NCBI RefSeq assembly: GCF_963678975.1 | Contig: NC_089281.1 | Location: 2,844,926 to 2,908,925, forward strand | Source of the DNA: Dysidea avara | Taxonomy: Eukaryota > Porifera > Demospongiae > Dictyoceratida > Dysideidae | Direction of reading: 5' to 3' | DNA: 64,000 bases | The notes under the pieces: generated by a model | What the model was told of the DNA's origin: nothing | Databases searched by the model: none | What the model saw: the letters and a program-made list of their open reading frames with translations, nothing else | Shown here: positions 37,032-50,307 of the stretch, one piece after another | Layout: each line of letters starts with the position of its first letter | How positions within the stretch are numbered: position 1 is the first letter of the stretch | Made by a program: the position numbers and the translations under genes

Positions 37032-38396
37032 ATATGTGACTGGATTTTGGAAAAACGATCCAAATCGCACATTAGAAGTTTCGAGATAAACGGTTTTAAA
37101 GAATTGAAGCCAGCATAACTCTCCAAGGATAGCAAGCACGCGTATGAAATTTACACAAAAGATGCATCAATCTGTTACCTTTCTAGCCACTTCCAGTACT
37201 TGTAGCTGCTTGTACAGTTTCTGCCAAATGAGATAGAAAATCTGAGCAGTTGGACGAGCGAAGTAGTATCACGAGTGCTCACTAAGGGGTGGAGGGTGGC
37301 GGGGAGGGCAAGAGATAGACCTCAAAATGGAGGCAGACCACGATCGGAGTCCAGACACGAGATTACAGGGCTGTGCTGGCTCCTTAGTGGCTGATATGTA
37401 GCAAAATCAACAGAGAACACGTCTGGCCAACATTATAAGGCTGTCCACCAGTAAACCACTGATTCTTGCCAAGCCAGGTCCTTCACAAGGCCTGAAACCG
37501 CCATTTGAGCACTCCACACCACCCAGAAAAGACGTGTGTAACAGCGTTGAAACCGGGTCACTACTGCTGACCCGGATGACCCACTGACCCGGATAGCAAT
37601 CCGGGTCAGACCCGGATTTGACCCGGATGTGACCCGGATTAAATTAAGCCGAGGCGCTCGATAAGAGCTATGTTTCGGGTATTCTCGAGCGAGCGAGACT
37701 ACGTTTTGAGCGTTCGATTCGTGTTGAGTAAACGAGTAGTTATGTGATAACTAAGCCGGTAAGTTTATAATTTAAAATCAGTCAGTGGGTTTGGTTCCAC
37801 GTAGCTACTGTGAGTTTACAGACAGCAATTGGGTGTGGCTTCATACATACTTAGTATTGCAATTTCCCAATATATTAAAATGGGTGTGGCTCACAAAAGT
37901 ACTTAATATCCTGCTGTAAGACTAGACCTAGACTATATACAACTCATACATTAATCGATTAGTGGGCGTGGCTCCACGTAAGCTTGCAGACAGAAACGGA
38001 CACAGTTTCATGCTACAGACTGCACTTACTAATAAATTGGCGTGGCTGAGCGTATGTTTGTAACGAGATAAGTGGGCGTGGCTCATGAAAGAGCTACGCG
38101 ACTAGCGTTTATAGGTTCCACGTCGTCAAACGATCAATTTCGTTTCTCACGTGATCCAATCCGGGTCAGACCCGGATAATTTGTAAACCAGGTCAGACCC
38201 GGAGAAAATGTGACCTGGTTGACCCGGATGACCCGACCCGGTTTCAACGCTGGTGTGTAAAAACCAGCCTCGTGTAGTTTGAGTAGTGCTGAGGGTCAAA
38301 ACTTGTAGTACGATAGTGTAGCTATCCACTGGTGGTGTTAGTTTGATTTTGCCTGATGTGCGATTTGGATCGGTTCTGTAAAATCTGGTCACATAT
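37032..38396. mobile_element. TGTGACCG family, long copy with nested hAT element
   Basis: About 42-bp ends, ATATGTGACTGGATTTTGGA and the inverse at the right, both with GATCCAAATCGCACAT inside. A 711-bp hAT element at 37542-38252 is inserted in it. Confidence 0.7.
37542..38252. mobile_element. Non-autonomous hAT element
   Basis: Ends CAGCGTTGAAACCGGGTC and GACCCGGTTTCAACGCTG are exact inverses. A perfect 8-bp duplication GTGTGTAA flanks it. GACCCGG words are repeated under each end and GGGCGTGGCT-like words across the middle. No transposase frame was seen. Confidence 0.85.
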
Positions 38397-38397
38397 G

Positions 38398-39387
38398 GTA
38401 TCTTGAGCACAGTAGGGATATAACACTTCTTATTGTTTTACTGTGATTTAATATCATGCACTACTCCAGCTTGTTTCAGTACTTTTTATTGATGTGCTAT
38501 GGTCCCTACTCCAGTTGAAAATTCCAAATTTTTTTGTGTACTTGTTTGTTAACTTTTTTTGTAAATAATTATTATGACTGGTGAATCCATGCATACTGCA
38601 TCGGAAATGGTGCCACGTGCCCCAATTATCATCTGAAAAGTGAAGTATCCATTACGCTTCGTTGTCAGCTATGTTCAACCCATTACGCAGCATTTTCGAA
38701 TCAAGAACTGTTCGAAAAGCACCTCTGCACACCGAGACGCATTCCGAAAGAAATGGTGTCACGCGTCCCAGTTATATCATTTATCGTCTGAAAAGTGAAG
38801 TATCCATTACACTTCGTTGTCGGCTATGTTCAACCCATTACCATAACAGTATGGACCAAGAACTGTTTGACAAGCACCTCTGCTATCAAAATAGCCACTA
38901 TGAAAAATATGGACAATTTCCGTTACGCAAAGGGAAGCCATCACATGCTATTGCCAAATCGACACTTTTCGCTGTCAGCACAGCAAAGATGAATGGGACA
39001 CAAAGGAGGACACTGGTAAGTCCATGAAGAATGCATTGTATGTACTGCAGTATGCCAAAAGGCACCTGTTGGGACGAAACGACATCAAACAGTGAAAAAA
39101 TCAAGCTGTAGCCTTAGCCGTTATCGAGTTACACTTGTCTGAAGGCATCAGTCAGTCAGTCACTTACTTACTTACTCAGTCAGTCAGTAGAAAATTCCGT
39201 TATTTTTAAAATTCCATAGCAACTTGTTGGAAGTATTTCGGGTCGATCTGAAAGCTTGTTTGGGCTTAGTTTTACCTAACCAATACTGCCTCATCGTCGT
39301 CAGGGAAAATTGAAGCTGTTAATCTTTTGTGAGCCACGCCTACTCCTTTGTGGTCCCTACTATACAGTACTATCGTACTGTATGATA
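38398..39387 (+). repeat. Dispersed repeat B, copy 2 (opposite orientation to copy 1)
   Basis: Starts at GAGCACAGTAGGGATATAAC, contains the paired tandem blocks and a CAGTCAGTCAGTCA run, and ends in TATACAGTACTATCGTACTG. It abuts the right end of the element at 37032-38396. Confidence 0.6.
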
Positions 39388-40163
39388 CATTTCATTTTCT
39401 CCTTTAGCACAATCAATACACCTCACAACTCATATATAGCAGTGAAGCTGGCTATATACCCTACACCAGAATACATGTAATGCACAAAATCTTCTGTTTA
39501 TAGGGGGCTGTCAAGAACGAGTAGCCTGCCCAGCCCTTTTTCAGAGTATACACTTTTTTGTAATACTCTAATAGATGCACTTTTTTTTCGAGGACTTCTA
39601 AACACCTTAGAATAGTAGCACATGCATTAGAGTTATATTTGGAGCAGTTACATGTTTGTAGAGCAGCATAAGGTGGTGCACCTAGATATGTCAACTTCTT
39701 GTACTTTTCATGTTAGAGTGGTCGAGACTCCAGACTAACTCTAGCTATAACAAAAAATTGCTTCTAGCATTACTTCATCAATTAGCTCTTCAACACTTGT
39801 CCAGAAATTAGTCCACTAAAATATAATTTTAAGATATTAAATAACTGCATTGCTATATATGTATATAGACCTGAACATAGTACTCCAGAATAATTGTGAG
39901 AAACTTTACAGCTGTATATAGTACATAATAATTGTGGTACATGCTATCAATTATCATGTGTGTACAACATTGTAATGATACTGTAGCTGATTGACAATAA
40001 GAGGTATGGAATATGCAGCAACACTATATAGTTTAATTAAGTTGTTTATTTTGAGTATATTTTCAGAGATGTTCATGTATAATAATAAGTGGAAGGGAGT
40101 GCCATTAAGGCAAAACTAAGTATGCAGAAATTGTTCACTAAATTGCTTCCTGCATGCATATGT

Positions 40164-43100
40164 CTATCTGAAGAGATCCAGCTGAAGAAGCTCCTTTGCA
40201 GTTGGTCTACAGTGAGGTTGTACCTGTGTAAATAGACAGAACAATAGTATACTATGATACACAGACTCTAGAAGTACTTATCATCTGCATATAGGTAGAT
40301 ATGTACCTACAACTAAGCCGTAAAACTCTTAGATCCTAGTTTTTTGTTGTCTAAGAGTTCAATAGGCCGGTACGTTATTGAACTGACTTTCAGTTCAGTA
40401 TCCACTGCCAAATAATAAACCAAAGCATTAAAATTCTTAATTACCTGAAGGCATTTTTCCACTAAATCACACACTCCAAAATCATTGACATAGTACTTCT
40501 GCATTTCTTCAACCTACAGGGGATAGAATTGATAATGCTATATACAATGTTACTGCATGTACTTGTAAAAAAATAAATGAACGAATAAGGTAAACAGATA
40601 CACAACATTAAATAAGCAGCTATACATACCTTAATTATTTGGCAATACAAGTCTTCAGAGTATGGATGATCTTGTGCTGATAGTAAAAGTGATGCTTCCT
40701 GAAGATTGGTAATATACAATTAGTGTACACTGTTGTTAAGAATAACTTACTCCTCTTTGTTTAAGTGGTCCACTTTTTCCAATAAATATTGCTAGTAGTA
40801 AACAACCAAATGACCAGATGTCCACTCCAGTAGTATACAGTACTTCATATGGACCAGATAGTACCAGGTGCATTGAAACCTGCCAAATGGAATTGGAGTA
40901 ACAATCACATGTTAATATATTCAGTAAGTGACTACTCACTTCAGGAGCCCTATATCCCATAGTACCCAGTGGTAACACACTGGCATATCTTATCATCTGA
41001 TGTTCCTCTAAGTGTAGCTGATAACCAGGTACTGTGGCTGATGAATCAAAGTCTCCTAACTGTACTATAAACTTGTGTTGACAACTACAGTATAACACTT
41101 CACTACACTGGCATGTTGTCTTGATCAGTATGTTGCTGGCTGGAGATGGAAAAGTTGGAGTGAGGGGTGGGGGTAACATGTTACATAATACAATATCCAG
41201 TAATATAACACATTACATGGCAAAGTAACTAGTAATATATAATGGATATTACATCCGGAAAAAGTAATGCGTTACTTTTTAATGCGCATTGTATCCAGCA
41301 TATGATTGGCTGTATTGTGGTTCCTGACAGCACTGGAGACAACCTTACGGGAAAGAATAAAGAGTGATAGTGTATAAAAAGTGCCCTCAAGGCCAAGGTA
41401 CTACAACATGCAAAGTATGTTTTTGAGGCTAAACTGCACCATGAGAAAATGCATGTCGGCTGGGAGACTGTATTCAGAAGGTTGGACTTAATTTATAAAG
41501 CTCATAATGAACAAATGTAGTTATATTACTAGTTACAGCCCGCAGAGTAATGTGTAATATGTAACTGGGAGTATGCAACTGTAATGCATGCATTACATTG
41601 CATAGAACAAATGAGTTACATGTTTAGAGTAACAACCCCAACTCTGGGAAAAGTCAACTCTTACGAGCTACTACTCCTAACTATACACATCTAAAGCTGA
41701 ATACATGCCTGCTTTAATATTATTAGGAAAGAGAACATATGTTCACTTCTATAATGTTGTTGGCTATTGTGGAAGCCCAGGTGACCATGAAAAGACTAAA
41801 AGAATGTCAATAGTATGTGATGTGCACATGTATTACATACCTTTAACATCACGATGTACCAGTCCCTGTCCATGCATGTAGTCCAAAGCTTTCAGTACTG
41901 ATCTCAGGACATGTTTTACATTCAGTAATACTATCTCCCACTGATCTCTCTTCTCAGCCAGTTTCATCTTTAAGTATTTCAAACAACCCTGACCTTTAGT
42001 AGATAGGACATTTCTGAAGTTGATGTCCATCTTCTGCATGAAGCAGTAGACATAATACTTATTCCTGTGATGTTCATGTTTTTCTCCAACCAGAACAGCT
42101 TCAAGATTTATAATGTTGGGATGACATAGTTGAGAATGAACACTGATTTCTTTTGATCGGTAAACTGTCTGTGTAAACAAACAAAAATATCATTGTTCAA
42201 TAATTGAAGTACACTTACTTTCTTCACAGCAAACTCCTTCCCAGCATGGAACACAACAAATACAATAGCATTTCCACCATATCCAATCCTACTAGCTGTA
42301 GCTCTCTTGTTAGGTAGTGGATACTGAATGTGTCCTGAGAAACTCTCAAGATCTGACTGTGGAAAAAACAGAGACTACTATTAAAGCTGTATCCTAGGCA
42401 TTGTAAAACCAGACCAGCATATGTAGTTATCCCTTTACTGCATGGAATGTACTGATGGTGCACATCCCAGCACATTAACTGCTATTGGTAAACCGTGTGT
42501 TGCTATGCTCGTACAATTTGATATGAAGGGCAAAATTAACTCCATATACTAATTATGTAACTTACGCTAAATATGATATTTCCTGTTTTGTTAACATTAG
42601 AACGAAAATGCCTTCTCCCATCCAGTATCACGGTATCCTCACTAAAATAAAATGAAGACATTTGCATGAACACATAAAACTTTCTATGAATCCTCACTGT
42701 GTGTTGGTGTAATGCATTGCAATTTTCTTACTTGGCATAGTGTAGTTGTAGTTTTGTCATGAAACGTCCAGGAATAATTTCTGTTCTCACTTTCACTAAA
42801 TATTTTGTTGCTAATGATTGTGATAACAAGTGATGATCTAAAGGGTACTGCTCATTGTTGTAAACTAGACAAGCTCGTCGTGGAAATGTTCCCTTTGGTT
42901 TACTGGATGCTGTTAGTGGAGATGGTATAGCTGTGGTGACTGGTTCCTGTGATGGTATTGTTTCTGTAGATGTGGTAGCAGCAGTGTCAATAAGATTGTC
43001 AGTAGTTTGAGAATCGAGGGTGTGGACATGTGAACTCTGGGCTGATTCAAGTACAGACTTGGAAAAATGTTGATTCCCAGACTGAGGAGTGTCTCCAATG

Positions 43101-43264
43101 GCAGAAAATGTAACAAATATTCCTTGTGTGCTAAGTCCTGTTTGCTTCCCTGCTTGATTTTTGTCAGGCGCCCGCTCATAGTCATCACCAAATGTTAAAG
43201 GCTTTTGTTCAAACACTCCAATATTGTAAGCATAAATTTCCATTTCAGAAAGTATGTTTCTTTT
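40164..43264 (-). CDS. Protein kinase paralogue K2, same architecture as K1
   Basis: Exons in coding order: 43264-42732, 42641-42566, 42356-42219, 42168-41841, 41139-40940, 40879-40751, 40698-40630, 40513-40445, 40223-40164. They total 1602 nt (533 aa plus stop), starting after a poly-pyrimidine AG acceptor. An upstream exon is therefore likely; alternatively translation starts at the ATG at 43243. It has the same blocks as K1: GTFPRRACLVYNNEQYPLDH, glycine loop, FAVKK, HRDVK, GDFDSS, GYRAPE, IWSFG. Differences are a shorter and unrelated Ser/Thr-rich linker and a second exon 60 nt shorter than in K1 (76 versus 136 nt). Exon 41139-40940 and its flanking intron appear almost identical to the K1 counterpart, while the last three exons differ more. 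It is probably catalytic, substrate unknown. Confidence 0.83.
41166..41648. mobile_element. GTTGGGGGTAAC-type TIR element in a K2 intron
   Basis: Left GGTGGGGGTAACATGTTACA and right TAACAACCCCAACTCTGG are inverse-related. It lies in the K2 intron 41140-41840; the equivalent K1 intron (21757-22088) lacks it, so it was inserted after the duplication. Confidence 0.55.
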
Positions 43265-44716
43265 CTAAAAAAAATTATCAACGTTTCATGTGTAAGACTC
43301 AATGATGATATTCCAAAATTAAAGGACAGCACAGCAAAACAGTCTTACAAATTATATAGCAGTCTATGTTTTTATATCGGTACATGACATCATAATATTA
43401 CTAATAATAAATACATCATGTGGTCATATGACTTAATGACTAAGTCTGTTAATGATGTTGCCAGTATATATTGTAAAATATAATATTTTAATAGGTGAAT
43501 CCTAATTTAATTAGCACTTATAGAGGATCAAGACACTACACAAACATGCCACACTAAAATATTAATTATCACAGCTTCCATTCTCCATGCCTGACAGATT
43601 TATACTCAATAAAAAGGGATTTACAATGATGATGTCATTCCCATAGAAACCAATAGTTTTATGCACAGGCAGTAGTCATTACAGGTCCAGACTTAGTGGC
43701 CACATCTCTCTCTAACTTTACACTGTTTCTTTGTCAATTTATCTTGGCAGGTTTCTTTTCACTAGTAAATTGAGTGAGTGTTATATAATCATGGTGGCAC
43801 GCAGCCTAATTTGTCTCGAACTTCATTGCTATATATGTTGCCCAGGTCTGGCACCAATAATTTTTGTGGTGCTATAACTAAGGACCATATGACAAGGAGC
43901 AAGATTTGTTTTGGCATTAACTAAGTCCGCAATGATTGAAGATTTGTATATGAAGGCTGTGTTTGGCGAGCCTGGACCCGCAACCAACACAAGCCATACC
44001 TGTAAGAAGGGTTGTCCATAGTGACATCACCATTGCGAACCCCTATTTAAACTATATCATCCATGCAAATCAAGACTTCAATCTGTTTATAGGTTGTGTG
44101 ATTTTATATTCACAAGCCCAGGATTATTAGTAGTGCTGCACTATCAGTATGACTAAACTATTCATATCAAAATTATTTTCAGAATTAATAATTTTATAAT
44201 GGCAGCATTCAGCCTTACTATTGCCTTCTATTGTTAAAGGCCAAAAGCTGAGTAATAGTATATCAAGTAATAGTAGTTTTAGCATAGTTGTAACTACCAG
44301 GAGCTAATCACTTCACAGTATATGTACAATGCTTCATGCAGTAGCAAATATATAAAGTTCTATGATAGCTGAGACTTTGAAGAAATGTTTAGACAAGCTT
44401 ATAAATTAACGAGTTGAAGATGTTTATTCTCGGATGATGGCAATACTACTTTATCTGACATGATACTATTATGAGATTGTTCCGTTAGAGTATTTGCATG
44501 ACAGTTCTATTAGAGTGTATCTTTTCAGTTCTGCCAAAATCTTAGGATGGGGTTTAGCTCACTCAAGTTACCATAGTAAGAACAGACTTCAGTCCTCTGT
44601 AGTCCTTCCCTTTTCTGTCACTTCATCTGCCAACCTGCCAAAACATTTTCTTTTTTAAATTGGTAAAGCCAAAGGAAGAGGATTAGTTTGACTCTTTTTT
44701 CACATATCTCTTACAG
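43265..44716. other. Spacer upstream of K2
   Basis: Probably contains the promoter and a first exon of K2, which I could not place. Copies of the TCTATTAGAGTAT word occur at 44480-44522. Confidence 0.4.
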
Positions 44717-45189
44717 TCAAACAGAGCTATATACTTCCCTTGACCAACACAATATGAAATACCACAATACATAAACAATATACATCATGTAACAAACCAT
44801 ATTCCAAGGAATGAAGCCCTTTTCACTGTCAAATATTTGATTTTCCAAGGTACAACAAACATAACAAGCACTGAATGTTATCCTTAGGCACACTATGGAA
44901 GCACCAAAGAATTGAAGAATCATAAGTATAATAATTAGCATTTCTAGTAATTCTGCTGCAACAATACACAAGCATATTGTCATTATTGATATGGCACGTG
45001 CTGCCATGTTGTAATTTCTGTTATGATTGTCATCCATGGTTGTAATTTTTATTTCTTCATATTCTCCCAATTTATCATAATCCTGATTCTCTTGAAATGC
45101 TAGTTTATCAGTTTGGCGAGTTGAACCAAACATTTCTGTAATATCTTGCATAGCTTCCATGAAATTAATTGAGAATGTTGATGGCATAG
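44717..45189 (-). CDS. Last exon of an unrecognised multi-pass membrane protein
   Basis: After a TTTTGCTGCAG acceptor the frame runs for 156 codons to a stop. The first 65 residues are polar and acidic (QDYDKLGEYEEIKI). The rest holds two hydrophobic stretches: a long one around ISIMTICLCIVAAELLEMLI and IILMILQFFGASIVC, likely two passes, and one at NMVCYMMYIVYVLWYFILCW near the end. Cysteines are frequent in the membrane part. No upstream exon could be placed and no family was recognised. Its position 1.4 kb upstream of K2 on the same strand suggests a separate gene, not the start of K2. Confidence 0.4.
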
Positions 45190-47230
45190 CTGCAGCAAAA
45201 GCATAAACACACATAATAAATCAGTTGAGTTATACTGTTTCAAATCTGACATTTTTCTATGTATTTAGTCATGTTGTTGGTCATTTTCAAGTCCGTGTGT
45301 ATTAATAGCCAATTGCTTTGGTGGCACAACCCCATCTGGTCATTGGAAAAAGGGTATATGCATGTGTATAAGGATGTATGTATGGTGTGTGGTCAGGGTA
45401 TGATATGGGAGTAACTGAGATATGTATGCCTATTAAACATAATGATGTTACTGTCCACACAAAAGTAAGATTAGGTAAACCCACCTATGGCATGACAGGT
45501 ACATACTTCACACTCTCCAATCCTAGCTTATTTAAAACTTGCCAAAAATTTTACTGTGTAATAACAATTGCCGCAAGGAGAAAAGCGTTATTGTTGTGCT
45601 ACAAACTCGTAACCATCAATTTCATTAAAATACCAATCCTTTTAAAGTTGTTAACAGCCTGACATCTACACAATACCTTTTGCAGTTGCTCACAAAATAT
45701 GGTACTCCTGACTATAGAACCAGTCTTAGGCGTACTTCCTTCAATTAATATACTACAAGCTATTTTTTATGTGTAATATAGTACAAGATATGCAGATGTG
45801 GCAAAATATGTCACCATTACATGCATTTACTAGCCACATGCAATTCACACCCAGTCACATGAGTAACCACATGCAGTGTGTGCAGATTTTATTACAAAGG
45901 TACATCTTTATATGGCACTATATATAAATGCAGTTTTAAGCAAGTACATATAAGGTATGCTGCACTGCAAGCATTCAAATTTTCCAGTGTAACTACATGT
46001 GATATCAAAATTGTGTAGAACACACTATAACTTTTACACTGAGCAATTACAAAATTACCAAAGTGCTTGTTTTGCTTTTCAAAGATGCTGTCAGATGTAT
46101 TATAATATTGCACACCTGTAATTGGTACTGAAAACAATGACACTTGTACATGAAACTACATTATGATGTGTACATTGTTTTTATATGTAGCCACCCACTA
46201 TCAATACAGTTCCCACTAGCTTCATTGTCACCTCTGTTATTGATGACCTTAACCACACTGCATGCCTTTGTAATTTGTTAGTACACAGTGGTTTTAGACA
46301 AAACCACCACAAGTCATGTATGTGCACATACAATGTACAGTATTTTATGGATGTAGTATGTATCCAGATGTTATATTAAGCTGGTTTTTCCAGAATTGCT
46401 ACGATATGTAATTCATGCGGAGTTATGTGCTAATAGTAGTGACATCATGATAAATTGATCAGGTCACATATATGAATTGATCAGGTCACAGTCCTATTTA
46501 ATACCCACCATACGCATATTATATCATTCTAGTGGCTTAGCACTGTGCTGTAAAGCAAATCAGTTAGCTAGAACCTAATAACTTGTAGTTAACCGGAATG
46601 CTATGAAAATCCCACATATGGATGGAAAGTTAATACATACTTCAATGTGAATTATTTATACTGAACTAAAACAAAATAATTGTAATAGCACACTGAGCTA
46701 GTACAGTAAATATCTACAGTAAAATAAATACAAGACAATTAACCAGTTTAATACTTAAATTTAAAACTAATTAACTTAATAACTGGTTAACGTGATAACT
46801 GGTTAACTGTCAGATTAACCGTTTAAGGTTATTAAATAGGAAGTTTGCATATACCGTATAGCTGGAAAGTTTGGCGAATTTGGCGAGTGAGCGGTGTTTC
46901 ATCTAACTAAAATCGTTTGTCCAATACAAATCTGTATTAGCTACTATCAAATTCACCACAAAGTTTCTCCCGCCAAATGTTCTGGTTATATGGTATAAAT
47001 GATCTCAAACTGGCATGTCTGTACTGACGTTATTCCATGGCATAAGAGTAGGGCATGCACGACTGTGTATAATATATATGATGCAAACTCAATCTCTTTT
47101 GGTAAAGATCAAAGTCCACCCGCCTCAATGTTGTTAAATGACCAAATAGTTATAACTACACGTAACCCTTTTGAACTAAAAATGCATATTTCTCTCACAC
47201 ATGCTATAAACACAATAAACATCTTAAACT

Positions 47231-47315
47231 AGTGGAGTATCCATTACGCTTCGTTGTCAGCTACTGTATGTTCAACCAGTTACAGAGCATTTCAGATCAA
47301 GAACTGCAAGGAGTC
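47231..47315 (+). repeat. Dispersed repeat B, short fragment
   Basis: Contains GTATCCATTACGCTTCGTTG and the following TTCAACC..TTACAGAGCATTTC block of repeat B. Confidence 0.45.
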
Positions 47316-47498
47316 ATAAGCAGGAGGAAAGCTATTCAGTAATTATGGGATGGCTAAGGTGACGGCTGTCCTTTGTCTTGTTCATAAGATGTGCCATCCT
47401 TGGCAGTCATTTCTCTTTTGGAAGACCAGTGCATGAGGATGATACTTCTCTTGCTGTGGCCAAAGGGGAGTTACAGCTAGACTGTTAATTGAACTTTT

Positions 47499-47930
47499 TA
47501 AACCAGGCGCGCGCCCACAGCCGACCAAAGGCCAGCTGTAGGCGCGCGCCTAGTTCACTGAAATTGTTTTCGTAAAAGTGTGTGTGTGTTTGTGTGTGTG
47601 TACCTATCTATGTTTGTCCGTACACACCCATGTGAGCAAAATCGTTAAATAATGGTAAAAGCAGCTTTTATGTAAGAAGTAAAAACGAAATGAAGTCTGT
47701 GAACTTTGCTCTGGGGTGGTTTCTTTTTGGCAGACTGAAATAAGGGTGTGGCGACTTTTCTCAGACTTTGTAAATTACCTTCCCTTAGAAGTTTTCAGGT
47801 GTTTAACAACTGAAAACAACGGTGCAGGCCTCGTACGCTACCAGGAATAGCCTATCGCTTCGAGTTGAAAGGGGGTGCATCCCTTATGTATGCAAACGAA
47901 AATGAAGAGCAGCTTTGAAACTTTTGTTGA
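47499..47930 (+). repeat. GC-hairpin repeat, copy 1
   Basis: It starts with a GC-rich imperfect hairpin at 47499-47555 (AACCAGGCGCGCGCCCACAG and its inverse). It then shares TGTTTGTCCGTACACACCCA, GGTGGTTTC and CAAACGAAAATGAAGAGCAG with the inverted copy at 56.1-56.5 kb. Confidence 0.55.
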
Positions 47931-49158
47931 GAGAATTTGTGGGAAAAAAATGATAGTCAAACCATAAAACAGTTTAGAAGATACTTCTGTGCATAATATG
48001 TTGGTTAAAGTGGTTTGTTTAACAAGTGCTTCCTTAACAGTGCATAGCAACATAATTAAATGAATTACAAATATTTAATGAATTACAAAATACGAGAATT
48101 AGCTAGCAATATTATTGCACAATCCAAAACTACCCTATTGGTTAAAAACAATAAAATAGTAATACATAGTTGGTTAATTCATAGTCGCATATACTATTTA
48201 TGGTTAATTCCAGATGAGTTAGCTAGCTGCATGGCACCTGGTTTTTAGAAGGAGCACAACATCAACTTGTTCTTATTGTTATATATAATTATTACAATTT
48301 AATTGACTGTTTTTTTTTTTTAAATGGAGAGCATACAGTTTATGTTTTGCTGTCATGGTAGCAATTAGAGGGATTGTGAGATTGTGAACAGGGTAGTCAT
48401 CAGGCTTTTGATACTTTTGTTTGTGCCGGATCATTTGGCTGTGCCATAACAACCTATCAAGTTGAAGTGGCCTTGATACCAATGAAGCCAGCCCATAACC
48501 ACAGATTACAAGAATTCAAGTGGACAAGGTGTTATAATCGGTGGTAGCTTTTATGCTCTACTTCCAGAACTCACTCTTCAGTCTTGGCACTTCTCCAGTT
48601 CATGCTTCCGAAAAAGTGATTGGAAGCTACAAAGTATGCAGTTAAAAACTTGTACTCCAAAAACTTGAAATCCTAATATTTACGACATGCATCATCATTA
48701 TCTTGAATGGCTGAATGATGGTACAAATGGGCTTAAGCTAGACATCGTGACATCAAACTGGCAGTCAGATCTGTAATTTTCATTGTAATGGATAATTGGA
48801 AAAGCACTGTATAGCTGAGGGCATGGTACAGGCCAATATCCTTGTCCCACGCACAGTGAGATGGAAGACATTGTGGCATTAATTATCCATAAATTAAACT
48901 AATACCATACCTGTTTCACTGCCCATACACAAGTCCTTATGCTAGCAGTGAAATTAATCCCTAATTTCACTGATATCAGTGAAAAGTTGTAATTGCAATT
49001 TCATTGGCTAGATAGAGTATGTGTTATAGTGTAGTATGTTGCTTAGCAACAGTTGTTAAGGCATGGTTGCTATGGATTATTCTGATTTGATTCTTCATTG
49101 AGCCATAGCAACCAGACCCTAACAACCATTGCGTGGCAACCAAAGAACGAGTATTTGG

Positions 49159-49297
49159 AATAGCATGGGTAGCAAGCAGTGAAATGATAAATACCACGAG
49201 TGTTGCATTGAAAATTGATTGACATTTCAATGTAGTACTTGTGGTATTTATCAAAATTTCACTGCTAATCTCAAATTTCACTGCTACCCATGCTATT
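49159..49297. repeat. Short palindromic MITE, AATAGCATGGGTAGCA ends
   Basis: AATAGCATGGGTAGCA pairs with TGCTACCCATGCTATT. Inner GATAAATACCAC and GTGGTATTTATC also pair. CAGTGAAAT words recur to the left (48945-49000). Confidence 0.65.
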
Positions 49298-50307
49298 ACT
49301 AGTACAAATAACATCACTGAAGTCATATGATACTTATGGAGTGTAAAACCATACTGCTCAAGAGAACAGAACAGAAGCCAAGAAGAAAGCTAAGAAGAAA
49401 ACCCTTCCTCCATACAAAATTCAACTGTACATGTCCGTAACAATGGAGGGGTGGAAATGGTGAACTACAACCGGTCAGACAAGGATTGCTCCTTGAGGGA
49501 AGACAGATGGCGATAAAGCTGGTGAACCACATCCTCGGGATTCTGATGAATAATCAAAAATCAGATCAAATAAGCAATGCAATAAATCCTTTCAGAATAT
49601 GTAGCTACTGCTCTTCAGATGTTGAGACAGGATCACAGATACTCATGATCAGACCCCCTAAACAAACTGTAACACCAAACAGTTCTCATTCAATGTCATT
49701 AACAGGATGAAGCACAACTTGGGAAGGAAGTGGCCGTGAACTATTCAAGGGATAAGAGTAAGTTTGAAAATAGAGCAGTAACACCTGCATGATATCACAA
49801 TAATTACATATACATATACATAATCACTTCCATAGGGGCAGAAAATGTACACATGCCATTGGAGCATGACTTTATTTTGCCTCAGGTTTGTTAAAACTGT
49901 CTTTCTAAATCTCAAGTTGAGCCCAAAACAACCATATTTTCCTTGAAGCCTGAGTAAACCAACCCGATACCTTAATTTTGTCATCATCTTTCCCAACTTC
50001 TGTTCTATATGCCCTGTGTAAGTTTTATGCGGTAGAAGCCCAGTTGTAGCCTCCTGAAGGAGCCTTTACTGTTGAATTTTCCCTAGTCCTTGCCCTGCAG
50101 AAGTTGCAGATAAGCGTTTTAATGTAATCTGTGAAGTAAAAGTAATCACTCTATTCGGGGGTAATGATGAAATGTACAGTAGCATGTGACATCATAGGTG
50201 CTGCATTCAACTGAAACATGTGGCATTTGTAAAGCCGGGTGCTGGGAAAATTGTGCGTTTTATTTGTCCTGCTATTGTAGAGTGCCAAACTACATTGGTG
50301 TTAATAA

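Larger units (their letters stand above)
36040..40163. other. Transposon-filled spacer between the pseudogene and K2
   Basis: It holds copies of the TGTGACCG family, the nested hAT element and repeat B. At 36118-36160 there is GGGATGCGGCGATTATGCC followed by recurring GCATAAT words to 36800, possibly another old element. No host gene was supported. Confidence 0.5.

Noticed and set aside
38662-39027. 121-codon plus-strand open frame in repeat B
   Set aside because: The equivalent copy at 6 kb does not keep the frame and the sequence consists of diverged tandem subrepeats.
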